Part shown: positions 7,790 to 14,234 of the stretch, piece after piece | Position numbering within the stretch: position 1 is the first letter of the stretch | Layout: every line of letters begins with the position of its first letter | Assembly: GCA_016936555.1 (NCBI GenBank) | Contig: JAFGXR010000058.1 | Span: 1 to 64,000 of the forward strand | Direction: 5' to 3' | Length of the DNA stretch: 64,000 nucleotides | Origin: Spirochaetales bacterium | Lineage (GTDB): Bacteria > Spirochaetota > Spirochaetia > DSM-2461 | Notes under the pieces: generated by a model | The model's input: only the letters and a program-made list of their open reading frames with translations | Database searches by the model: none | What the model was told of the DNA's origin: nothing | Translations under genes and position numbers: made by a program

Positions 7790-8898
7790 TGGCACAGGAT
7801 ATTATCACGATTTTCCATGGTCCCCAGCACCCCGGAATCACGGGAAACATGTCTGTTGAGTTGGACCTTCTGGGCGAAACCATAAAAAGAGCCGAAACCC
7901 ATGTGGGATACCTCCATCGAGGTTTCGAGAAAATGATAGAACGGCGGACCGTTCTCCAGGCCTTTACAATCGTCTGCCGGATCTGCGTTCCCGAACCGGA
8001 CCCCAACGAGGAGAACTTCGCCCGCGGCGTGGAAGAGCTTATGGGACTGGAAGTTCCCGAGAAAGCGAAATGGCTCCGGACCATGGTCCTCGAAATGGCC
8101 CGTCTCCAGGCCCAGATGCTCTGGTTTGCCGGACAGGGCGGAAGTCTCGGACACTACATTTCCCCCCAGTGGGCCGTGGCCGACAGAGACCTGATCCTCG
8201 ACCTTTTCGAAGAGCTCACCGGCGGACGGGTCTACCATATGTATATAACGCCCGGCGGGGTCAGAAGGGACCTGCCCGAGGGATTCCTCGGCCGGCTGGG
8301 CCATTTCCTGGACTATCTGGAAAGCCGTCTCCCCGAGTACGACAATATGCTTCTCCGCAACCCGGTCTTTCTGGAAAGAGCCAGAGGCGTGGGCATCATC
8401 GATCCCGCGACAGCCCGGGAATACGGTGTCGTCGGCCCGAACCTCAGAGCCTGCGGATTCATGAACGACATCCGGAAAGACGAGCCCTATGAAATGTACG
8501 GCGAAGTCGATTTTATCGTTCCCACGGAAACAAGCGGCGATGTCTACGGCAGAGCCATGGTCCGCCGGGCGGAAATCGAACAGTCCATCTCCATCCTCCG
8601 GCAGATCATCAGAAGAATGCCCGCTGAGAAAGAGATCATGGCGGTTCTTCCGAAAAACCACAGGAAATGGGAAGTGCCCAAAGGCGATACCCTGGTTAAA
8701 ACCGAATCGGCCCGCGGTGAGTACAGCTATTACATGGTCGGCGACGGAACGGACAAGCTCAGGCGTGTTCAGGTCAAAGGGCCTTCGGCGGTCCATGCCA
8801 TCACCCTGCTCGAGGAAATGCTGGTCGATTCCCAGCTCTCCGATGTGGCCATGATCATGAACTCGCTGGGAACCAATCCCCCGGAAATAGAGAGGTAG
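7789..8898 (+). CDS. NuoD/hydrogenase-large-subunit-like protein lacking C-terminal CxxC
   Basis: A 369-residue homologue of NuoD and of the catalytic subunit of group 4 [NiFe] hydrogenases (MbhL/MbxL). The N-terminal GPQHPGITGN and the long helical core fit. At the N-terminal nickel-ligand motif it has Cys63-Arg-Ile-Cys66. At the C terminus, where hydrogenases have DPCxxC.., it ends SLGTNPPEIER, so both C-terminal cysteines are absent. A functional NiFe site therefore looks impossible. This pattern (first CxxC kept, second lost) is what I recall for Mbx/Mbs sulfane reductase and for some Ehr complexes. The expected role is ferredoxin-driven electron transfer to an unidentified acceptor coupled to ion pumping. 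Confidence 0.92.
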   Translation: MAQDIITIFHGPQHPGITGNMSVELDLLGETIKRAETHVGYLHRGFEKMIERRTVLQAFTIVCRICVPEPDPNEENFARGVEELMGLEVPEKAKWLRTMVLEMARLQAQMLWFAGQGGSLGHYISPQWAVADRDLILDLFEELTGGRVYHMYITPGGVRRDLPEGFLGRLGHFLDYLESRLPEYDNMLLRNPVFLERARGVGIIDPATAREYGVVGPNLRACGFMNDIRKDEPYEMYGEVDFIVPTETSGDVYGRAMVRRAEIEQSISILRQIIRRMPAEKEIMAVLPKNHRKWEVPKGDTLVKTESARGEYSYYMVGDGTDKLRRVQVKGPSAVHAITLLEEMLVDSQLSDVAMIMNSLGTNPPEIER

Positions 8899-8903
8899 AC
8901 AGT

Positions 8904-9329
8904 ATGAAGATCGATATTAAAGGTATCTGGGGAGCTCTGAGCTCTCTTAAATATCTCTTTCAGCCTCCCGGGACCCTGCGCTACCCCGATGTGAAAAAGG
9001 AAGCCGCCGATGGATACCGGGGCTTTCACGACAACGACCTTTCAAAGTGCATCGGATGCGGGATGTGCGAAGATATCTGCATGAACCTGGCCATCGATAT
9101 GGTCAAGCCGAAAAGCGAAGCTTACCTCAATGCTAAAAACGGATCGGGACTGATTCCCCGGCTCGACTACGGACGGTGCTGCTGGTGTTCGCTCTGTACC
9201 GATGTCTGTCCGGTCAACTCGCTGAAGCTGACGAAAAACTACGTATACGTCTCGGAAGATATGAACAGATTCATCTACACGCCCGGAGAGGAAAAACTGG
9301 GCAAAAGAGAAAAGGAGACCGTGAAATGA
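8904..9329 (+). CDS. NuoI/MbhN-like 2x[4Fe-4S] ferredoxin subunit
   Basis: A 141-residue iron-sulfur protein with two ferredoxin motifs, CIGCGMCEDIC and CCWCSLCTDVCPVN, consistent with two [4Fe-4S] clusters as in NuoI and MbhN. The first motif lacks the usual Pro after its fourth Cys. The N-terminal 35 residues contain the LKYLFQPPGTLRYPD segment, resembling the amphipathic anchor of NuoI. It would accept electrons, presumably from soluble ferredoxin since no NuoE/F/G-like NADH module is encoded nearby, and pass them to the NuoB-like cluster. Its stop overlaps the mrpE start (ATGA). Confidence 0.92.
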   Translation: MKIDIKGIWGALSSLKYLFQPPGTLRYPDVKKEAADGYRGFHDNDLSKCIGCGMCEDICMNLAIDMVKPKSEAYLNAKNGSGLIPRLDYGRCCWCSLCTDVCPVNSLKLTKNYVYVSEDMNRFIYTPGEEKLGKREKETVK

Positions 9330-9790
9330 GAATTCTGAAGTGGACAGCCGCGCTCTTCGTCATGTGGATCGCCATGACTCTGAGTCTTGATACAGAAGAA
9401 CTGATTGCCGGACTGGCTCTCTCCCTTATGATGGCGGTCATCAGCACGAAATATTTCGCCCCCCGGAGCAGAGGGATGATCAATCCCTTTAAGGCGTTAA
9501 AATACCTCGCCGTTCTGATGGTGAATCTCTATAAATCCAATGTGGATATCGCGCGGAGGGTTCTCGACCCGAAGCTGCCCATCAATCCGGGCATCGTAAA
9601 AATCTCCACAAAGCTGGAAAGCCCCTTCAGAAAGCTGATTCTGGCCAACAGCATAACCCTGACGCCGGGGACGGTGACTCTCGATGTGGACGGTCAGGAC
9701 CTCTACGTCCACTGGATCGATGTGGTTACTGATGATCCGGAAAAAGCAGGAGAGCTGATCAAAGGGGATTTTGAGAGGGTCTTGAGTTAA
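9326..9790 (+). CDS. mrpE: MrpE/MnhE-like antiporter subunit at operon end
   Basis: A 154-residue MrpE/MbhA family protein with two N-terminal helices and a soluble C-terminal half containing NSITLTPGTVTLDVDGQDLYVHWID, the family signature. The start is ATG 9326 with GGAG nine bases upstream, overlapping the NuoI-like stop; the track ORF begins too early. In archaeal Mbh/Mbx operons and in bacterial Mrp operons the E subunit precedes F and G. Here it has moved to the end of the operon, after the iron-sulfur subunits, while F and G still begin it. Confidence 0.9.
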   Translation: MRILKWTAALFVMWIAMTLSLDTEELIAGLALSLMMAVISTKYFAPRSRGMINPFKALKYLAVLMVNLYKSNVDIARRVLDPKLPINPGIVKISTKLESPFRKLILANSITLTPGTVTLDVDGQDLYVHWIDVVTDDPEKAGELIKGDFERVLS

Positions 9791-9802
9791 AGGAATGAAT
9801 AT

Positions 9803-9828
9803 CCGGCTTCCGGGAATCAGGAAGCCGG
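9803..9828 (+). terminator. Stem-loop after the Mbx-like operon
   Basis: CCGGCTTC at 9803-9810 pairs perfectly with GAAGCCGG at 9821-9828 around a ten-base loop, 13 bases after the mrpE stop. It is not followed by a good T-run, so it may act as a transcript 3'-end stabiliser or a weak terminator. It separates the operon from the HEPN-MNT pair. Confidence 0.5.
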
Positions 9829-9840
9829 AAAACTCTTATA

Positions 9841-9869
9841 TTGATAATCGGTTGAAATTGCAGTATCGT
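9841..9869 (+). promoter_or_regulatory. Putative promoter of mntA-hepT, predicting a leaderless mRNA
   Basis: TTGATA (9841-9846), a 17-base spacer and TATCGT (9864-9869) form a plausible housekeeping promoter. The expected start of transcription falls at or next to the mntA ATG at 9877, and no Shine-Dalgarno sequence lies upstream of that ATG. Confidence 0.55.
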
Positions 9870-9876
9870 AAAAATC

Positions 9877-10278
9877 ATGAAGAGCGATAGCATTGCGGAT
9901 AAAATAAAATCCCTCGTTAAGAATAATGACAGATTCACACTTGTAGAGCTCTACGGTTCCGCAGCCACCGGAAGAATGAATGAACAAAGTGATATCGATA
10001 TTGCTGTTGGTTCCGATTCAGGATTGACGAATGATGATTGCCTTTCTCTATCACTGCAGCTTTCCGAGCTGTTTAACAGGGAAGTTTCGGTTATTAATCT
10101 GGAGAAAATGGAAGGTTTAATCCTTTCGGAAGTTTTGACCAAAGGCATAACTATCAAAAACAGTTCTCCTCTGTACAAGTCGCGCCACCTGATCCGTATG
10201 TACGAGTATAATGAAGATATTTTACCCTTTCAGCAATTGGCTTTCGAGAAAAAACGGCAGAGGTACCTCAATGGTTAA
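9877..10278 (+). CDS. mntA: MntA-like nucleotidyltransferase antitoxin (MNT domain)
   Basis: A 133-residue minimal nucleotidyltransferase. The catalytic motif GSX10DXD is intact: Gly27-Ser28 in ELYGSAATGR, then Asp39 and Asp41 in SDIDIAV. In characterised HEPN-MNT pairs the MNT protein is the antitoxin and transfers AMP groups from ATP onto a tyrosine of its partner toxin. The downstream gene, overlapping by eight bases, encodes exactly such a HEPN partner. Codon use is more AT-rich than in the preceding operon, which suggests separate acquisition. No Shine-Dalgarno sequence is seen; a promoter abutting the ATG predicts a leaderless transcript. Confidence 0.88.
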   Translation: MKSDSIADKIKSLVKNNDRFTLVELYGSAATGRMNEQSDIDIAVGSDSGLTNDDCLSLSLQLSELFNREVSVINLEKMEGLILSEVLTKGITIKNSSPLYKSRHLIRMYEYNEDILPFQQLAFEKKRQRYLNG

Positions 10279-10684
10279 CCCTCTGATATCCAGTAAAGTA
10301 GATTCCCTGATTCGGTGTCTGGAAAGAATCGAATCCAAGAAACCGGCTCAAATTGAAAATCTTATTGAAGATTACGACTTGCAGGATATTATTTCTGTAA
10401 ATCTCGAAAGAGCTATCCAAATTTCCGTTGATATCGCTGCGATCATCATTGCGGAAAAAGGATTGAAGACAGCTCAAACAATGAGCAGTGCCTTCAAGGC
10501 TCTTTCCGATAGTAAAATCATCCCCGAAGAGTTATCACTGAAATTACAGAAATCAGTGGGCTTCCGGAATATCTCTGTCCACGAATATTGTTCCATCGAC
10601 TGGGAAATAGTTTTTGATATAATTCACAATCATCTGGTGAACTTCAGGGATTTTATCAGAAGTGTTACACTCTCTTTAGATTAA
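10271..10684 (+). CDS. hepT: HepT-like HEPN-domain toxin
   Basis: A 137-residue all-helical HEPN protein. The RNase-type motif RX4HXY is present as Arg99-NISV-His104-Glu-Tyr106; Tyr106 is the residue that MntA-type antitoxins modify in studied pairs. The real start is ATG 10271 inside the end of mntA (eight-base overlap); the track start at 10211 is too early. Length and order (antitoxin first, toxin second, overlapping) are standard. The likely role is an RNA-cleaving toxin held inactive by its partner, used in stress or phage defence. The gene runs convergently toward the minus-strand gene ending at 10724. Confidence 0.87.
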   Translation: MVNPLISSKVDSLIRCLERIESKKPAQIENLIEDYDLQDIISVNLERAIQISVDIAAIIIAEKGLKTAQTMSSAFKALSDSKIIPEELSLKLQKSVGFRNISVHEYCSIDWEIVFDIIHNHLVNFRDFIRSVTLSLD

Positions 10685-10723
10685 TCTTGTTCTATTGATT
10701 CCATAAGCCTCAATCCGAAAGAT

Positions 10724-11641
10724 TTAATTATACTTCTTCTCCTTGTTTCTCTTATCCCGGATCTCATCGAGCAGCTCGAGTGTAATACGGGAAACCCCGC
10801 GATTTTCCGCATCTTCCAGAATCCCCTTCAAAGCTGTATTGAGAAATATCTTCGGAATCCTTTTGAGCCTGATGAAGCACTCTTCATCCCACTGCATCTG
10901 CTCATTCAATTTCAAAGCTGCAGCGCGGACCACATCCTCACCTACGCCTTTGTCTTTCGGAATCGGAAATCTGAGAGGTTTCCGGAAAGGGGAGATCCAG
11001 AATTCCGCATTATTCCTGAACCCGTAATCAACCGGAAAAGCCGGCATCTGCGAACTGCCTTCAATCAGAGCTTTTTTCCATTTGGATCTGAGAAGAATCT
11101 TATCGATTTTCAGAATAAAAATGGCCCCGTGTTCCGATGTTATCCCGTTAAACCGGTTATAGGGAGGATGATAGACGACACCATCGCCATCGGGCGGAAT
11201 TGTTTCAGAATCATCCCAGGTGCACTCAAAAACCTGTTCGGCTTCCGAAATGATCAGAGGAAATGATTCATCGACCTTTTCAACAGCCCGGAGCCCTTTC
11301 TGGAGATGAAAAATGGTTTCCCTCATTTTCTCGGAAGTCTCCTCCCCGGGAAAACCGAGCCGGACAATCTCTTTCAGGTACCTTTTTTTATCGGGCAGAA
11401 AATTGATAGCGCATTTCCTGTCCCGCAGAATATTCTGCGCCGTATTGCTCGAATTCCTCGCCCCCAGAAACATTCCGAAATAATCTTTTTCTGCAATATA
11501 ATAGGGAAAACAGAGGCTATAGGCCCCGAGGTTCGTTTCTCCCTCAGGACTCAAAGTGCTGATTAGAACCGTCGGCATGGGGAAAAACGAAGAGGTCTGA
11601 TAAAAATTGTTCAGTATTTCAATTTCTTCAAAGTGTGTCAT
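10724..11641 (-). CDS. Flavin reductase-like split-barrel protein
   Basis: A 305-residue protein whose first 170 residues resemble the FMN-binding split barrel of the flavin reductase/DIM6 family: PMPTVLISTLSPEGETNLGAYSLCFPYYI followed by the FGMFLGARNSSNTAQNI segment, a common FMN-site arrangement. The C-terminal 100 residues are helical and charged and I do not recognise them. I start at ATG 11641, which gives the usual short N terminus before the barrel, rather than at the track's TTG 11707. It diverges from the flavodoxin-ferredoxin gene at 11725, and the two may share a redox function. Confidence 0.72.
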   Translation of the reverse strand: MTHFEEIEILNNFYQTSSFFPMPTVLISTLSPEGETNLGAYSLCFPYYIAEKDYFGMFLGARNSSNTAQNILRDRKCAINFLPDKKRYLKEIVRLGFPGEETSEKMRETIFHLQKGLRAVEKVDESFPLIISEAEQVFECTWDDSETIPPDGDGVVYHPPYNRFNGITSEHGAIFILKIDKILLRSKWKKALIEGSSQMPAFPVDYGFRNNAEFWISPFRKPLRFPIPKDKGVGEDVVRAAALKLNEQMQWDEECFIRLKRIPKIFLNTALKGILEDAENRGVSRITLELLDEIRDKRNKEKKYN

Positions 11642-11724
11642 ACTGAATATTGTAACAGTCCTGTTTGAAATTGAAAGAGTTATCTTCGCTGAAGACCTTT
11701 CGGGCAACCATAGGAGGATAAGAT

Positions 11725-12507
11725 ATGGAAAACCTCTACCTCTATTTTTCAGGAACGGGAAATACCAAATACGTTATAGGCAAATTTGCTGAACTCTACG
11801 AACGGGGAAATCATTACAGCATCCATTCGATCGAACACAGTGATATCGATTTTTCCCGCATCATCGGCGAAGCCGAAAACATCGTGCTGGCCTACCCCAT
11901 CCACGACAGCATGCTGCCCTTTATCGTTCAAGAATTCCTGGAGAGCCATATAGGGTCTTTCAAAGGAAAAAATCTCACGACAATCTGCACCCAGCTTTTA
12001 TTCAGCGGAGACGGAGGGGCTCTCCCCTTCTACATCCTGAAAAAATCCGGCGTTAAGCATCTCCACAGCATTCATATCAATATGCCGAGCAACCTGACCG
12101 ATGTTAATATCTTTTTCAACAAACCGCTTGCCGAAACAGCCCGATCATATGTCAAAGCTGATCGAAAAATCGCTTTAGCCGTTGATACGATCAGGTGCGG
12201 GGGAATATGCAGGGACGGAAGAAAATGGTTTTCCCGTTTTTCCGGATTTATTCTTCAGCGGGCCTGGGGCAAAGCCATGATGGTGAAGCTCAGAAACTCT
12301 GTGAAAATCAGCAGCGATTGCATCTTATGCCAGAAATGCGTTCAGATCTGTCCTGTGAAAAACCTGGAGATCAGAGAAAACAGAGTCGGACAGCAGGGCC
12401 GATGTACTCTTTGCTACCGCTGCGTCAACGAATGTCCCGTCCGGGCTATTTCCATCTTTATGAAAAGCAAACCGAAAATCCAGTACTCGAGAAAAGACTA
12501 TAACTGA
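11725..12507 (+). CDS. EFR1-type flavodoxin-ferredoxin fusion protein
   Basis: A 260-residue protein with an N-terminal flavodoxin-like domain (LYLYFSGTGNTKYVIGKFAE is the FMN phosphate-binding loop) and two C-terminal [4Fe-4S] motifs, CILCQKCVQICPV and CTLCYRCVNECPV. This architecture matches the EFR1 family of flavodoxin/ferredoxin fusions found in anaerobes, whose physiological role is largely unknown. A strong AGGAGG ribosome site precedes ATG 11725. It is divergent from the flavin reductase-like gene and convergent with hisE across a 132-base gap. It probably moves electrons between ferredoxin-level donors and flavin enzymes in the cytoplasm. Confidence 0.85.
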   Translation: MENLYLYFSGTGNTKYVIGKFAELYERGNHYSIHSIEHSDIDFSRIIGEAENIVLAYPIHDSMLPFIVQEFLESHIGSFKGKNLTTICTQLLFSGDGGALPFYILKKSGVKHLHSIHINMPSNLTDVNIFFNKPLAETARSYVKADRKIALAVDTIRCGGICRDGRKWFSRFSGFILQRAWGKAMMVKLRNSVKISSDCILCQKCVQICPVKNLEIRENRVGQQGRCTLCYRCVNECPVRAISIFMKSKPKIQYSRKDYN

Positions 12508-12639
12508 ACCATGAGCTCGATCTCCTGGCTCGATGGACAGCGGACTTCGCCGCCATGACCAATCGGAGGGATTTGGAAAGCCACGCCCTCCGGTATCGGG
12601 AGGACGCGGTATGGATAGGGGGAGAACTCGTGAACGATT
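12508..12639. other. GC-rich intergenic segment between convergent genes
   Basis: This 132-base gap separates two convergent genes and is more GC-rich than usual for gaps in this window. It lacks an obvious terminator, but a short CCTCC/GGAGG stem lies near 12570-12585. One minus-strand frame is open across it (part of the 67-residue track ORF) and reads like protein, but has no recognisable start or domain. It may be a dispersed repeat or the remnant of a gene. Confidence 0.35.
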
Positions 12640-13218
12640 CTAGGAATCTCGCCTTTCAAGCTCGGCCATAAGATCGTGAAACTCCACGCCGGCCGCTTCA
12701 AGCAGCACGAGGAGATGATAAATCAGATCCGCCGATTCATACACGATATCTTCTCTGGAGACAGCCAGAATCAATTCAATGGCTTCCTCCCCTACCTTTT
12801 TGCGGATCTTCTCAAGACCTTTCTCGAAGAGATGTGTCGTGTAGGAGCCTGAAGGCATCTCCTTTTTCCGCCGGGCTATAGTCTCCGCCAGACGGTAGAG
12901 GATTCTTGACTCGCTTTCCTTCTCCGCATTCAAAGCCGTGTTTTCGTGAAGCTCCGGATCTACATCCTCTCCCGAAAGCTCACAGGCGACATCGGAACTC
13001 CCGGCTGGCAGCTCGGCGGCAAAGAACCCCTTTTCCTCTTTCAGAGAGAGATAAACCGGATCCCCCTCCCAGGGGAGAATACGTCCCGTCTCGGGGTGGA
13101 CAATCCAGAGAATTTTCGTCTCGACACTCTTGGAAAAGGCCTTCCGGTTCATAAGCGCGCCCGATGTCACACCGCCTTCAATATTTACGACAACAGGTAA
13201 TACCGTTCCATCTGCCAT
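12640..13218 (-). CDS. hisE: HisE phosphoribosyl-ATP pyrophosphatase with degenerate HisI domain
   Basis: A 192-residue protein with the length and order of bifunctional HisIE. The C-terminal 95 residues are a good HisE domain (LEKIRKKVGEEAIELILAV, ESADLIYHLLVLLEAAGV), which hydrolyses phosphoribosyl-ATP. The N-terminal half aligns with the start of HisI (VLPVVVNIEGGVTSGALMNRKAF), but the DCDxDxL and C-terminal Cys/His metal-ligand motifs of the cyclohydrolase are missing. GAGGAG lies nine bases before ATG 13218, which I prefer to the TTG and ATG just upstream. It is the last gene of a WG-lipoprotein-pyrC-hisE cluster. Confidence 0.8.
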   Translation of the reverse strand: MADGTVLPVVVNIEGGVTSGALMNRKAFSKSVETKILWIVHPETGRILPWEGDPVYLSLKEEKGFFAAELPAGSSDVACELSGEDVDPELHENTALNAEKESESRILYRLAETIARRKKEMPSGSYTTHLFEKGLEKIRKKVGEEAIELILAVSREDIVYESADLIYHLLVLLEAAGVEFHDLMAELERRDS

Positions 13219-13238
13219 ATTCATCAACTCCTCAATTA

Positions 13239-14234
13239 TCAGTTTTTAACTATCCACCGGATCACTTTCGAGGCAAAGAAGGGAATAACCTCCCCGTAAG
13301 CCTCCGGGACAATCCAGCTTTCTTCAGCCAGTTCAATTCTCTCCTCATTAAGAGGCATTCCGTAAAATTCCGCTCCGAACCGCGAGACAAAATCCTCAAG
13401 CATAGGGAGTTTGCCGCAGCCATCAAAAAATTCCGCCAGCAGCGCCAGCGAGACCGGGGCCGAGTAGGAGCCCGCCGCCCCCTCCTGTTTTTTTGCGGCG
13501 CTATGAGGTGCACTGTCCGAACCGAAAAAGAATTTTCTGTTACCTTCCAGCACGACTTTCTGAATAGCCTTTCTGTCTTCCGGTCCTTTCAGAACGGGTT
13601 TGCAGAAATTGTGGGGATTCAGGGCACCTCCGATCACATCGTCCAGGGTCAGCAGAAGATGATGCACCGTAATGGTTCCGGCCAGATTATCGGGACCCTC
13701 AGCGACCGCCTGAATCCCCTCGGCGCTGGAGAGGTGTTCAAAAACGACCTTCAGACCGGGAAATTTCCGGCAGATTTCCAGAATTTCGGGAATATAGGCT
13801 TTCTCCCTGTCCAGAGAATAAACCGAAGGATCCTCCCCGTGTATGCTCAGAACCAGCTGTTCCTCTTCCATCACTTTCAATAGACCGGCAATATCTCTCC
13901 AATCGGTTATTCCGTCAGTCGAATTTGTCGTCGCTCCGGCGGGATAGAGCTTTCCCGCTATAGCACCGGCTTTTTTAAGCGCCCGCACATCGCTCTCCTT
14001 CATGTTCTTCAGAAGCTTGAATGTCATAAGCGGATTAAAGCCGGGATCGATCTCAACAATCTGCCTGCGGTATTCCTCCAGAGTCGAAGCGGAATCAATA
14101 GGCGGAATGGTATTGGGCATGACAACAGCCCTGGAAAAATAGGCGGAACAGTGGGGAACCGTCATTTTCAGCAGTTCACCCTGTCTCAAATGGATATGGA
14201 AATCATCGGGTTTTCGTATTTCAATTCTCTTCAT
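13239..14234 (-). CDS. pyrC: Dihydroorotase, class II
   Basis: A 331-residue dihydroorotase of the PyrC (E. coli-like, class II) type, which cyclises carbamoyl aspartate in pyrimidine synthesis. The binuclear zinc ligands are all visible: His13 and His15 in DFHIHLR, the carboxylated Lys95 in AGKLYPAG, His132 in SIHGED, His167 in FEHLSS and Asp240 in GSDSAPH. It overlaps the upstream WG-repeat gene by 14 bases and precedes hisE by 20 bases, suggesting one transcript. No other pyr genes are in the window. Confidence 0.95.
   Translation of the reverse strand: MKRIEIRKPDDFHIHLRQGELLKMTVPHCSAYFSRAVVMPNTIPPIDSASTLEEYRRQIVEIDPGFNPLMTFKLLKNMKESDVRALKKAGAIAGKLYPAGATTNSTDGITDWRDIAGLLKVMEEEQLVLSIHGEDPSVYSLDREKAYIPEILEICRKFPGLKVVFEHLSSAEGIQAVAEGPDNLAGTITVHHLLLTLDDVIGGALNPHNFCKPVLKGPEDRKAIQKVVLEGNRKFFFGSDSAPHSAAKKQEGAAGSYSAPVSLALLAEFFDGCGKLPMLEDFVSRFGAEFYGMPLNEERIELAEESWIVPEAYGEVIPFFASKVIRWIVKN

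Noticed and set aside
7684-8796. 370-residue minus-strand ORF
   Set aside because: Shadow of the NuoD-like gene; the plus-strand protein has clear family motifs and its coupled neighbours are also on the plus strand.
7789-8898. Annotation of the Mbx-like complex as a hydrogenase
   Set aside because: The C-terminal CxxC needed to hold nickel and iron is absent, so hydrogen metabolism is not supported.
12498-12701. 67-residue minus-strand ORF after hisE
   Set aside because: It overlaps hisE in another frame and has no ribosome site; I list the gap as an unexplained segment instead of a gene.
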